DNA from: XYA12-FULL-58-9 sp001798605
GTDB taxonomy: Bacteria; Myxococcota; XYA12-FULL-58-9
Length of the DNA stretch: 32,870 bases
NCBI GenBank assembly: GCA_036736205.1
Contig: DAINMX010000053.1
Span: 1-32,870, forward strand
Direction of reading: 5' to 3'
The notes under the pieces: generated by a model
What the model was told of the DNA's origin: nothing
Databases searched by the model: none
The model's input: the letters and a program-made list of their open reading frames with translations, nothing else
Part shown: in pieces, positions 23,716 through 32,042 of the stretch
Position numbering within the stretch: position 1 is the first letter of the stretch
Layout: each line of letters starts with the position of its first letter
Position numbers and translations under genes: made by a program

Positions 23716-24853
23716 CATCACAGTGCCGCGACTGAACAACAACGACGAGAGTTGCGTGCTCAAACAATGGTTACAAAAATCCGGCGTCAAGATTGAGCCA
23801 GGTGATATCGTTGCGGTTTTGGAAACATCCAAGGCGGCATTTGATCTCGAAAGCGAGTTTGGGGGACTCCTTTCCCAAACGGTTGAGGCTGGCTCTGATT
23901 GTGCATTTGGATCAGTCATTGGTCATGTTTTTGCAGATGAGAACGAGCTCGACAATTTCACGGCGAAACGAAAACAGTCGGTGAATACCGGCGATCCTCT
24001 TACCATTACCCGCGACGCCCAAAGACTCATTGATGCGCACAGCATTGACGATGCTGCTCTGCGCAGTCTGGGCAAGAGCGTGATCAAGACAAAGGACGTC
24101 GAAGGCCTCATAGATTCGACGCACCGTGAGCCTGTCAATAGCAATGCGAATGATCGAGACGATGGCGCCAACTTTGCGCCGTTGTCCCGCCGCCAACTTG
24201 GCATTGCAAATACAGTTTCCCGTTCTCACGCAACCATCCCACCCGCATTTATCGCATTGCGCATCTACTGTGATCGAGCCCTCAAGACCCTGAAGCAGGT
24301 TTTGGCACAGAAGGGAATGAATGTTGGCCTCCCAGAGCTGGTGATCAAGACCATCGCCAAACAGGTCGATGATTTCCCCGTGTTTTTTTCTTCAGTAGTG
24401 AATGGCAACCGTCTGCGCCATGTCCCCGACCCGGGAGTGGGCGTCACCATTGATGTGGGTAAGGGCCTTTTCGTTCCGGTCGTCAAGCAAGCAAGCAGCC
24501 GTACTCTTTTGGATATCGCTGAGCTTCTCATTGATTTTCGCGTGAAGGGCATGCGCGACAAATTCACAGCCGAGGATTTGCAGGGCGGAAACATCTCTGT
24601 CTCGATCAACATGGATGCGGATATCGAGCTCGTCGTTCCCATCGTCATGCCCGATCAGGTTTGCATGATTGCCATGGGACCCGTGCGACGAGAGCTCACG
24701 CTCAATGAGAAGGGTCAGGTCGAGCCGCGCGCGTTCTTCACCGTCGGTCTCGCCTACGATCACAGAGCAATCAATGGTTTTGACGCTTGCCGATTTGCCA
24801 CCACCATCAAGAAACTCTGCGAAGATCCCAACTGGGTACTCTCTTCTTTGTAG
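23708..24853 (+). CDS. 2-oxoacid dehydrogenase-type E2 (lipoyl acyltransferase)
   Basis: The ATG at 23708 (MHDITVPRLN) begins the lipoyl domain and overlaps E1beta by 8 nt; a further 13 upstream codons are ignored. The product has 381 residues. Lipoyl domain ~1-80 with LETSKAAFD, Lys42 being the lipoylation site. A peripheral-subunit-binding-like domain lies at ~98-136 (TRDAQRLIDAHSIDD...IKTKDVEGLI), lacking the usual GTGxxGR loop. The catalytic domain ~155-381 ends with YDHRAINGFDA: His352 is present but the usual DHRxxDG Asp is Asn356. The common GGTFTxSNLG segment is replaced by GGNISVSINM. The protein is therefore divergent yet keeps the catalytic His. No E3 gene follows, so E3 is supplied elsewhere or not needed. 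Confidence 0.87.
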   Translation: MHDITVPRLNNNDESCVLKQWLQKSGVKIEPGDIVAVLETSKAAFDLESEFGGLLSQTVEAGSDCAFGSVIGHVFADENELDNFTAKRKQSVNTGDPLTITRDAQRLIDAHSIDDAALRSLGKSVIKTKDVEGLIDSTHREPVNSNANDRDDGANFAPLSRRQLGIANTVSRSHATIPPAFIALRIYCDRALKTLKQVLAQKGMNVGLPELVIKTIAKQVDDFPVFFSSVVNGNRLRHVPDPGVGVTIDVGKGLFVPVVKQASSRTLLDIAELLIDFRVKGMRDKFTAEDLQGGNISVSINMDADIELVVPIVMPDQVCMIAMGPVRRELTLNEKGQVEPRAFFTVGLAYDHRAINGFDACRFATTIKKLCEDPNWVLSSL

Positions 24854-24893
24854 ACTGCCGAGAGGCCTGTGATGAGCCCGCGGAAGCATCAAC

Positions 24894-24899
24894 TTGACA
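24894..24899 (+). promoter_or_regulatory. Candidate -35 box (TTGACA)
   Basis: A perfect TTGACA lies in the 77-bp gap before the TSP3 protein gene, but no good TATAAT-like box stands 16-18 bases further on. Weak support for a separate promoter there. Confidence 0.2.
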
Positions 24900-24930
24900 A
24901 CCGAATTGTGAGTATTGATCAGATTGTTGC

Positions 24931-25989
24931 TTGACCGACAGCGGCAGTCGGGCGATCTTGTTGCTCATGTTGATCTCTTCGATTGCGGTGATGCTCCTCG
25001 CGGCGCCTGTTCTCGAGCCCATCACTCCCAGTGCAGCTCCGTCAACGGCTTTCTATCTTACTTCGCTGCCCAAGATCGACGAAACACCTGTCCATCTTCG
25101 CATCTTGAGCGGGTATATGCCATTGACCCGCGGGGCAGGCGAAGATCTCCACCTGATTTACAGCAATCTGCTTCTAACGACGCCACTCGGTGCCAACACC
25201 GCGCTGGATGCGGCAATACTGTCGCGAAGTCTTATCGGCGACGCACTCGCGAGTGTTCCCAGTCGTCTGATGTTTCGACTTCGATATGTTCCTAATTGGC
25301 TCGACAGTGAGTTTGTGCAACTCGGTTTCATAGCCGGCGGCACCTTTGGAGCGGATCTCAAATGGGATGAGCCAGGTCAAGGTGTGGGCGCAGCCAGCGC
25401 AGGTGTGTTGCTCGGCGGTTCGCTATATGGACTGAAATGGGGCGCGCAGGCGGGTTTTGGTTGGGGCAGCACGAGGTTGCCAGGTTACGGGCGGTCGCAA
25501 GAGCTTCCACTCGACTTGGCAGTGTCGACGAGCCTACCACTGAGATGGCTCAACGTTGCGTTGGAAGGTGGGGCGAGCGCAGATTTGCAGCGCCCTAGAG
25601 CCGCGTGGGACTTGCTCGGCTTGGCTAGTCTGCAGGTGCCGTTTACTCTGTCGACCCACCTCGAAATAGGGGCGACAGCCGTGCGCACAGGCAGCGGGAA
25701 CGTAGTTTTCGGCGGCTTGATTGCTATTTCGGGCCGACTCGGGGTGCAAGACTTGGACGAGGACAGAGTGCAAAATGAGTATGACGCCTGCCCCGGCGAA
25801 CCGGGGAACCCGAGCTACCAGGGCTGCCCGTTCGTCGACCAAGACGCGGATGGTGTATGGGACCAACTCGACGCGTGCCCCGAACAGCGCGGGGAAGAGA
25901 GAAATGCTGGTTGTCCATTGACAGACACCGACGGTGACGGTGTGAGCGACATCGACGATCCGTGTCCAAACACAGTCGAATGTCCGTAA
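24931..25989 (+). CDS. Outer-membrane-type protein with C-terminal thrombospondin type 3 repeats
   Basis: The product has 352 residues from a TTG start, chosen because the Arg at residue 7 gives a normal signal-peptide n-region; ATG at 24967 is the alternative. A hydrophobic signal (ILLLMLISSIAVMLLAA) is followed by a ~240-residue glycine-rich, alternating-strand region consistent with a small barrel. The last ~75 residues hold calcium-binding TSP3-type repeats (DLDEDRVQNEYDACP, DQDADGVWDQLDACP, DTDGDGVSDIDDPCP), each with DxDxDG-like ligands and paired Cys. In related proteins an OmpA peptidoglycan-binding domain usually follows such repeats; here the chain stops after the third, so it may be a truncated or surface-exposed form. 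It is 77 bp after the E2 gene and converges on the SpoIIE phosphatase gene. Confidence 0.75.
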   Translation: MTDSGSRAILLLMLISSIAVMLLAAPVLEPITPSAAPSTAFYLTSLPKIDETPVHLRILSGYMPLTRGAGEDLHLIYSNLLLTTPLGANTALDAAILSRSLIGDALASVPSRLMFRLRYVPNWLDSEFVQLGFIAGGTFGADLKWDEPGQGVGAASAGVLLGGSLYGLKWGAQAGFGWGSTRLPGYGRSQELPLDLAVSTSLPLRWLNVALEGGASADLQRPRAAWDLLGLASLQVPFTLSTHLEIGATAVRTGSGNVVFGGLIAISGRLGVQDLDEDRVQNEYDACPGEPGNPSYQGCPFVDQDADGVWDQLDACPEQRGEERNAGCPLTDTDGDGVSDIDDPCPNTVECP

Positions 25990-26068
25990 TTCCTTCGGAC
26001 CTCACATGGCGTCCTATCGGCAATGCGGCTGCACAACAGTAGTACACATCGCATTTCGATTGAACCAA

Positions 26069-26092
26069 GGGCAGGTGGGCAGGTGGGCAGGT
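26069..26092. repeat. Three tandem copies of an 8-bp unit
   Basis: GGGCAGGT occurs three times head to tail in the 106-bp gap between convergent genes, ending 3 bp before the phosphatase stop codon. It is directly visible. No function is assigned; replication slippage is the simplest origin. Confidence 0.9.
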
Positions 26093-26095
26093 GCC

Positions 26096-27685
26096 TCAGT
26101 TGAGACGACAAAGAGCCAAAGTGATATCATCCTCCCGTGGCATGGTGCCATAAAACGCATACGCGTCATCGACCAGAATCTTTCTCAGGTTGGTCACCGG
26201 TTCATTCTTGTTAGACTGCAGCAAACGACGAAAACGACGCATTCCATACTGTTCGTGCGCTTCGTTCTCACATTCGAGAATGCCATCAGTGTAAAAGACG
26301 AGAAGGTCGTCCTTTTCTATTGTTTTTTCCACCACCGTGCATTCGGATCCATCTCCCAATCGTCGCCCGCGGGCCACGAGGGATTGAATATCCTTGCCAC
26401 GAAACAGCAGCGGGAAGTTGTGTCCGGCGTTGACGAACTTCATTGTCATCGCACGTGAGTCGATAAGGGCAGCAAAAAACGTCATGACCAGCTCGCCTTT
26501 ACCAGACTCGCGTATTGCATGATCCAACAGCCTCATGAATTGCGCCAAATCTACATCGTGTTGCTGATAGAGCAGTGTGTCGCAACATGCTTTGGTTGTG
26601 GCTGTCAGCATGGCCGACGGGATCCCATGGCCCGTTACGTCGCCGATGCACAACAACACCCGATCTTCGTTCAAAGGATAGTGATGCCACCAATCGCCCC
26701 CCATTTGCGTAGCCGGCTCGCACATGCCGCAATACGTCAATCCCGCCGCATTGAATTCGTCGCGAGACGGCATCAATAGGTTCTGGATGGCGTTCGCTCG
26801 CTCAAGCTCCTGGTCGAGGGCGGCCTTTTCGACGCTTTCTTTGAGAAGCACCTCGACCCGACTCGTCATGTCGTTGAATTGAGTGCACAGCACACCAATC
26901 TCATCTTGGGTCGACGGCACGGCGCGCGCCTGCAAATTGCCTTTTCCAACTTCGGTGGCAACGTGCGTCAGGTGTCCAATTGCACGACCGAACCGAAGGC
27001 CTTGATACACCGCAATCAAGACACCGATGACCAAGGCGCCGATCCCCAATGACGCCGTTTTTACCAACGCGCTTCGAACGGCCTCCTCACGTTCGGCGTC
27101 GATTTTTTCCATTGCTTCTGCAATGCGCTGGGTGGAGAGCTGAATGTACAGATAACCCAAAATGCGACTGTCTTGCTGTGTGCTCAACTGGATAGGTGAA
27201 CCAAAGGCGATCGCACTCGGCAATACGCTGCCGATCTCTGTGAGCTGAGAAACACCCTTCAAAGCTTCGAGACGTGCCACGCGTTCTTGGTCCAGATTCT
27301 CGCCTAGCTTCTCATCTTTCGAGTGCGCGACGATACGGCCACCACGGCGAATAACCAGCGCCTCGACAATTTCTTTGTCTCCGCTTGCCACTGACTTAAC
27401 CGTGTCCAGGACGCGGTCAATGGAACCATCAAGCAGCGGTGGATACATGCTGTCGCTGAGGTTTTGCGAAGTCGTTCGGCCGCGCGCAACCAGCGCTGCC
27501 ATCTCCGACTCCTTCAATCCTTGAGCAAAATGTCTGTACTGCGTTTGAGTGGAAAAAATCCCAAAAATGACAAACCCCAAGGAGATCAGTACAACCACCG
27601 CACTCGTGGCGAGAATCAGTTTTAGCGCAATAGAAAACTTAACCTTCTGACCATGTAGGAACTCCTCGCGAGTATTTTTCACCAT
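26096..27685 (-). CDS. Membrane-bound HAMP-SpoIIE (RsbU-type PP2C) serine phosphatase
   Basis: The product has 529 residues. TM1 is at ~17-44, then a periplasmic sensor domain to ~205 with a PAS/Cache-like stretch (VEALVIRRGGRIVAHS; GSPIQLSTQ), and TM2 at ~206-228. HAMP follows at ~229-282, a short coiled coil (VEKAALDQELERANAIQNLL), and the SpoIIE domain from ~310. Metal-binding residues are visible in GGDWW (Asp331), IGDVTGHGIPSAM (Asp349), NAGHNFPL and the final EDDITLAL. Such phosphatases usually dephosphorylate an anti-anti-sigma (STAS) protein and so set a partner-switching pathway in response to an external signal. No STAS or kinase gene is near, so its partner lies elsewhere. The ATG start is at 27685. 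Confidence 0.9.
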   Translation of the reverse strand: MVKNTREEFLHGQKVKFSIALKLILATSAVVVLISLGFVIFGIFSTQTQYRHFAQGLKESEMAALVARGRTTSQNLSDSMYPPLLDGSIDRVLDTVKSVASGDKEIVEALVIRRGGRIVAHSKDEKLGENLDQERVARLEALKGVSQLTEIGSVLPSAIAFGSPIQLSTQQDSRILGYLYIQLSTQRIAEAMEKIDAEREEAVRSALVKTASLGIGALVIGVLIAVYQGLRFGRAIGHLTHVATEVGKGNLQARAVPSTQDEIGVLCTQFNDMTSRVEVLLKESVEKAALDQELERANAIQNLLMPSRDEFNAAGLTYCGMCEPATQMGGDWWHHYPLNEDRVLLCIGDVTGHGIPSAMLTATTKACCDTLLYQQHDVDLAQFMRLLDHAIRESGKGELVMTFFAALIDSRAMTMKFVNAGHNFPLLFRGKDIQSLVARGRRLGDGSECTVVEKTIEKDDLLVFYTDGILECENEAHEQYGMRRFRRLLQSNKNEPVTNLRKILVDDAYAFYGTMPREDDITLALCRLN

Positions 27686-27696
27686 GTCATCATCCT

Positions 27697-27725
27697 ATGG
27701 GCATGTGGGCCTTACCATGCCCCAT
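27697..27725. promoter_or_regulatory. Inverted repeat upstream of the phosphatase gene, possible operator
   Basis: ATGGGCATG and CATGCC(C)CAT face each other around a 10-nt spacer. The core arms GGGCATG (27699-27705) and CATGCCC (27716-27722) are exact. It sits about 12 bp upstream of the SpoIIE phosphatase start and in the divergent gap with the LolA-like gene. A repressor site or an RNA hairpin in the 5' leader are both possible. Confidence 0.35.
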
Positions 27726-27894
27726 GTCAACTCAGCCAAAAATGCTCCGCTCTCCACTCAAAGACACTCATATCATATTGAGGTTTGGGGCAGATGAGAC
27801 GAAACCACACATATGGCGAACCATACTCGTATCAACTTCCAGGGACCACAGAAATTTGTCTTTTGAATTATTCTCTTCGAAATGACGTCTGTTG

Positions 27895-27900
27895 TAATAT
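27895..27900 (+). promoter_or_regulatory. Candidate -10 box for the LolA-like gene
   Basis: TAATAT lies in an A+T-rich stretch (about 27850-27900) that contrasts with the surroundings, 63 bp before the chosen start at 27963. No good -35 box is seen, so confidence is low. Confidence 0.25.
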
Positions 27901-27962
27901 AGTGGCGGTGCATTTGGGCATCAGATTTGGAAAGAATGGCTCTTTCCACAGGGGGTTTCGCA

Positions 27963-28709
27963 ATGAGTGTGATGACCGCCGTTCTTCTCTATTCCATGGT
28001 GGCGGTTCCTCCAACTGACCTGCCAGCACTTCTCAAACAAATCGACCAGAAACTGACAAGCCCTGGAGACTACACTGCCGAGGTTTATCTTGAGCAGAAG
28101 CAAGCAGGCAAAGAAGACCTGGCATTTCAGCTCCTGGTGTATCGACGTGACGAGGACCAAAGTCTCATATTCCTTTTCAAGAAGCCCAAGACTCGCGTCG
28201 GCGAAGGATTCTTGCGCAAGGACCGAAACTTGTGGTCTTACAATCCTGGGGTCGGAAGATGGAACAGACAGACAGCTCGCACGCAGGTTGCGGGCACGGA
28301 TGCCCGAACTCGTGACTTTGATCAATGGAACCTGGCGGAAGAATACGACGCCGAATACCTGACATCCGAAAAACTCGGCGCATTTACGGCCCACAAGATC
28401 AAGTTGCGCGCTAAGCCAAACATGGATGTGGCCTTTCCGATCATGGAGCTCTGGATTGACTCGGCCACCAACAACCCTTTGAAGATTGGCTCTTATGCAT
28501 TGTCGGAACGATTGATGCAAACTTCGTACTACCCCAAATGGGTTCGTGTGGAAAGCAAATCAGGCGGCGTCTATTATCCAGAAGAGATTCGCATCTACGA
28601 TGAACTCACGAAGGGCAACGAGACCATCATAAAGGTGCAGAAGGCGCAGATTGCTCCATTGCCTAGCAACATCTTCACCAAAGCTTGGTTGGAGAGCCAG
28701 AGCCGCTAG
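27963..28709 (+). CDS. LolA-like outer-membrane lipoprotein-sorting protein
   Basis: The ATG at 27963 has AGGGGG seven bases upstream and gives 248 residues; the frame is open to 27927. A signal peptide (MSVMTAVLLYSMVAV) leads to a mature domain with the alternating half-barrel strands of the LolA/LolB-like superfamily: YTAEVYLEQKQAG, FQLLVYRRDEDQSLIFLFK, FLRKDRNLWSYNPGVGRW, FTAHKIKLRAKP. These periplasmic proteins carry lipids or lipoproteins between membranes. The convergent ABC operon next door encodes LolCDE/MacB-like parts, so the set probably works as one export route. The match is to the broad 'outer membrane lipoprotein-sorting protein' group, not classical LolA. Confidence 0.75.
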   Translation: MSVMTAVLLYSMVAVPPTDLPALLKQIDQKLTSPGDYTAEVYLEQKQAGKEDLAFQLLVYRRDEDQSLIFLFKKPKTRVGEGFLRKDRNLWSYNPGVGRWNRQTARTQVAGTDARTRDFDQWNLAEEYDAEYLTSEKLGAFTAHKIKLRAKPNMDVAFPIMELWIDSATNNPLKIGSYALSERLMQTSYYPKWVRVESKSGGVYYPEEIRIYDELTKGNETIIKVQKAQIAPLPSNIFTKAWLESQSR

Positions 28710-28737
28710 TTTGCTCCTATTGTTTCCGACAGGCTCA

Positions 28738-30048
28738 TCAAAGGCGAACGGCTTTGGCCGGATCAAGTGCAGCGGCTCGGATAGCAGGCCACAGCACGCT
28801 AACAACCGTCACACATGTTACCAACAAGATGACAACACCCAACGTGCTCCAATCACAGTTGAAATGAAGCACATTGGAGAAGAAGATATCGGCAAATGCT
28901 TGCGAATCGACGTTTATTCGAGCGAGATTGAGAACCGCAGCTGCCAACCAAGCTAACGCGCCACCTACCATGGACGAGAGGGCTCCCAACAGAAGCGCCT
29001 CCGCCGCGAGCAGTGTTGCTACGCCTGATCGAGACAGACCCAATGCGCGCAGAGTGCCAATTTCGTGCACTCTTTGGCGCACCACTACCGACATAATGTT
29101 GAACGTACCGATCCCGACAATCAGACACAGCAAAGCGAAAATTGCCACGCTCAAATTCTCAATGGCACCTTGAATTTGAAGAAGACTACGAAGCATGTCC
29201 TTCCAAGTGCAAGTATAGAAGACTTGCCCCTTGCCCGAGCCTCTCTTTGCCCAGTTCAGTTGTGTCCAAATTGCCTCGGAACGCAATGGACCCAATTGGG
29301 CACCATTCTTCTCAAGCAAATCGCGGAGACTCCTCTGCCCGTCAATTGCGGCGTGAGGAGAATCCAAATAGATGTAGATTCTTGTTACTCCTCCGGGCGG
29401 TATCTGATACAGACGTCGCGTTACTTCGATGTTGGTGATCACCACCCCTGAAGTTGCTGCATTGCCCTTTGGAATTGCATCTACCACGACCTCAACAGTG
29501 TTCATAACTCCCCGGGGTGTCATTGCTATGAGAGTCACGACATCCCCCACTTTGACACCAATGTCTCTTGCGGTTGCGTCAAAAATGACGGCCGTGTCTG
29601 GGCTAGTTAACATCTCACGTACGCTTTCGACCCCTGGATTGCCTGGCAGCCCATCGACAATGGCGTCTAACAAAAGAGGATCTTCCGAGGGTACGACTCC
29701 AAGGAGAAAAATACTCTTGCTACCATTTGGCCCCAGCGCACGCGCTTCATTGGCATCGCGGGGTGCAATGACCGATGCCCTCCCCCACTTCTCGACAATC
29801 GCTCTGGTGGACTCCAGGTCTTTGACAAGCTCAGTCCATTGACCATCTATCCAGCTCAATCCGCCTAGTACCACATGGCCGCCGTGTACGGCACAACCGA
29901 TATCGATCATCCGCTGATATGCGCCGTTGAATAGGGACGTGGACAACACAATGAAAAATGAGAGGGTCACGAAAGTGATTGCCAACAGAACGAAGCGCCG
30001 CCCCCCTTGGAGAAGGTTCCGCGTCGCCATCGTCACAAAAAAGCTCAT
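28738..30048 (-). CDS. FtsX/MacB-like ABC transporter permease (second permease)
   Basis: The ATG at 30048 gives 436 residues; the frame stays open to 30333, but that part overlaps the upstream permease antisense to sense and lacks a membrane helix. TM1 is at ~20-40 (FVLLAITFVTLSFFIVLSTS), then a ~250-residue periplasmic domain (MacB-PCD type) and three C-terminal helices from ~300 (FALLCLIVGIGTFNIMSVVV; GALSSMVGGALAWLAAAVLN; LGVVILLVTCVTVVSVLWP). RVHEIGTLRALGLSRSGV is the coupling-helix signature of LolC/E-MacB permeases. It overlaps the preceding permease by 4 nt (ATGA). With that permease and the ATPase it should form a type VII mechanotransmission ABC complex. Confidence 0.85.
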   Translation of the reverse strand: MSFFVTMATRNLLQGGRRFVLLAITFVTLSFFIVLSTSLFNGAYQRMIDIGCAVHGGHVVLGGLSWIDGQWTELVKDLESTRAIVEKWGRASVIAPRDANEARALGPNGSKSIFLLGVVPSEDPLLLDAIVDGLPGNPGVESVREMLTSPDTAVIFDATARDIGVKVGDVVTLIAMTPRGVMNTVEVVVDAIPKGNAATSGVVITNIEVTRRLYQIPPGGVTRIYIYLDSPHAAIDGQRSLRDLLEKNGAQLGPLRSEAIWTQLNWAKRGSGKGQVFYTCTWKDMLRSLLQIQGAIENLSVAIFALLCLIVGIGTFNIMSVVVRQRVHEIGTLRALGLSRSGVATLLAAEALLLGALSSMVGGALAWLAAAVLNLARINVDSQAFADIFFSNVLHFNCDWSTLGVVILLVTCVTVVSVLWPAIRAAALDPAKAVRL

Positions 30049-32042
30049 CGACCCTCTCCACGCATGGTCGATGCTGGCTCGATCTTGGCGGCCATATTGG
30101 CCGGAAAAATGGTTGCCAGAATGCCGAAACACAGAGTCGCCGAAAGGGTAGCGAACATTTGCCACGCATCGAATGTAGGATACAGCCGCGCCCCTCCAAA
30201 AATGAAAAGCAGAGCAAAATTTCCCGCAGGTATCCCCACCGTTCCTACCAATTTCAACACTCCCGCTCCTACCAACAATCCGACTCCACCACCCGTTACT
30301 CCCAAAATCGCGGTTTCTGTGAAATGAAGCCACAACACGAGGCCCCTCGTCGCTCCCAGAGATCGCAATGTGCCAATCTCACGGTATCTCTCCATTGTTG
30401 CGACGACCAGGGTCGTGTTGACCACCACGGCCATCACCAGCAACGCAACAAAGGCAGCAATGAGGAGCTGAACTCGAACGAGAGAAAAATACTCGCCAAT
30501 CCAACCAGCTCCATTTCGCCAGGAGACAACCCTCAATGGAAGCGGCTCTTTGGCAAGGACTGCTTCAACATTTCCCAAAGTCTCTTCCAAGAGTTCGGTA
30601 TCATGCAATAGCAGGGCAAAATAGGTAACCAACTGACTTGCGTTTGTTGTTGCTTCGCCTTTGGGCTGACCCGGCTCAAGATCGTGCCACGGTCGTGCAA
30701 CATCTTCTTGGGTGGACTCCAGGGCATCGACATTGGCGAACAACACCGATTCGATCGACTCCCGATCAGTTGTCGTGATATCCGCCTCATCGGCCAATTC
30801 TCGCATCTCAACGCGATCAGTCTCTGTTTGAGCGTTGTACCACTTTCGAAATGAGTCCATGTTCACAAGGCAGAAGCGTGACGCGAATTCGAAATCCTCC
30901 ATTCCCTTAAACCGAAAGAATCCAAAGACTCGGACCCTGACAGCTCTGAGTTGCCCCTCGGGCCCGATTCCTTGCACCACCAATTCATCGCCGATTTCGA
31001 CCATGCGTGAACCGAGCACGGGTTCAATGAGCTCGCGATACAACTCCCGGTGTTTCCCGACGCTTTCCGGTGTTACAGTGAGAAGGCGACGTATTTGGCC
31101 ACCGAGTCCCGGTTCGTCGGGGAATTCGACCCGCAGACCATCTGTAAGCGAGGCATGTTCTTCAGCAGCCAGCTCGCGCAGCAACGCCGGCGTCCTGTTC
31201 CGCAGTTCTTCTGCCACACTATTAAAGTGGTCAATATTTCTCCGTTCTTTGTGGAGTCTGTCGAATAGCTCGGTTAAAGATCCCGTGAGCCCTTCATCAA
31301 CCAGTCGCTGATTGAGCAGAATGCCGTCCTTGCCCGGAGGAATTTGCTGCCCCTCAACGATTTCGAATCGATCAAACGATTTTGAAAAGACCTCCGGTTC
31401 AGCTCCGAGCAAAGAAAGAACTACGACCTTCGCATTGCCAAGCAATGGTGCTACGTCGCTTTCGAGGAACTCCAACACGGGCCATGGAGAGGACGCAAAC
31501 CCGCGCCAGAATTCCTCATCGGCGGTACGTTGCAGAGCCGGCGAAGTGGAAATCTCGCTGTCTTCCTCCCTGAGCCATTCTATCACCCCTCGTACACGTT
31601 TAAATGCCACGTGAGTGCGTTGCTCATCCTGTTCTCGGACAGAGTCCCGAAGCTTTTCGAGCTCTCGATCGAGTAGGTTGCCGGTCACGAGCATCGCTGT
31701 TCCCGAGCCCAGAGGCACTACTCGTTCGATGTTGTCCACTTTGCGGAGACGATCAGCAATCGCGTTGGCATTCTCGATGACGCCAACGTTCGCCATGGTC
31801 CCATCGTCTTTCCCAAATATCTCCAACTCATTTCGGGTTGTGCCGGAGTAGACTTGAAGATGCCCACCAACAGTGGCCGTGACATTACGTTCAAGTGCCC
31901 CATTGATGGAGCCGTGGAAAGATAATCCGACCAGACCGACAAAACACGCCGAAAACCATATCCCCGCCGCCACTACATATCTCCTCTTGATCCCCAATAT
32001 GTTGCGCAGGGCCATTCCGAAGATGGTGCCAGGGGTTGTCAT
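30045..32042 (-). CDS. FtsX/MacB-like ABC transporter permease with enlarged periplasmic domain
   Basis: The product has 665 residues, about 250 more than ordinary LolC/E permeases. TM1 is at ~22-42 (YVVAAGIWFSACFVGLVGLS). The extracytoplasmic part (~45-520) contains a helical, charged insertion (about 120-340, e.g. LEKLRDSVREQDEQRTHVAF and a probable coiled coil at LFDRLHKERRNIDHF). Three C-terminal helices follow, with MERYREIGTLRSLGATRGLV as the permease signature. It overlaps the ATPase gene by 4 nt upstream and the second permease by 4 nt downstream, so the three are made in step. The large periplasmic domain probably contacts a cargo or a partner such as the LolA-like protein. Confidence 0.85.
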   Translation of the reverse strand: MTTPGTIFGMALRNILGIKRRYVVAAGIWFSACFVGLVGLSFHGSINGALERNVTATVGGHLQVYSGTTRNELEIFGKDDGTMANVGVIENANAIADRLRKVDNIERVVPLGSGTAMLVTGNLLDRELEKLRDSVREQDEQRTHVAFKRVRGVIEWLREEDSEISTSPALQRTADEEFWRGFASSPWPVLEFLESDVAPLLGNAKVVVLSLLGAEPEVFSKSFDRFEIVEGQQIPPGKDGILLNQRLVDEGLTGSLTELFDRLHKERRNIDHFNSVAEELRNRTPALLRELAAEEHASLTDGLRVEFPDEPGLGGQIRRLLTVTPESVGKHRELYRELIEPVLGSRMVEIGDELVVQGIGPEGQLRAVRVRVFGFFRFKGMEDFEFASRFCLVNMDSFRKWYNAQTETDRVEMRELADEADITTTDRESIESVLFANVDALESTQEDVARPWHDLEPGQPKGEATTNASQLVTYFALLLHDTELLEETLGNVEAVLAKEPLPLRVVSWRNGAGWIGEYFSLVRVQLLIAAFVALLVMAVVVNTTLVVATMERYREIGTLRSLGATRGLVLWLHFTETAILGVTGGGVGLLVGAGVLKLVGTVGIPAGNFALLFIFGGARLYPTFDAWQMFATLSATLCFGILATIFPANMAAKIEPASTMRGEGR

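Noticed and set aside
30049..30333. 95-codon N-terminal extension of the second permease
   Set aside because: It overlaps the coding end of the first permease in another frame; the ATGA overlap at 30045-30048 is the natural start.
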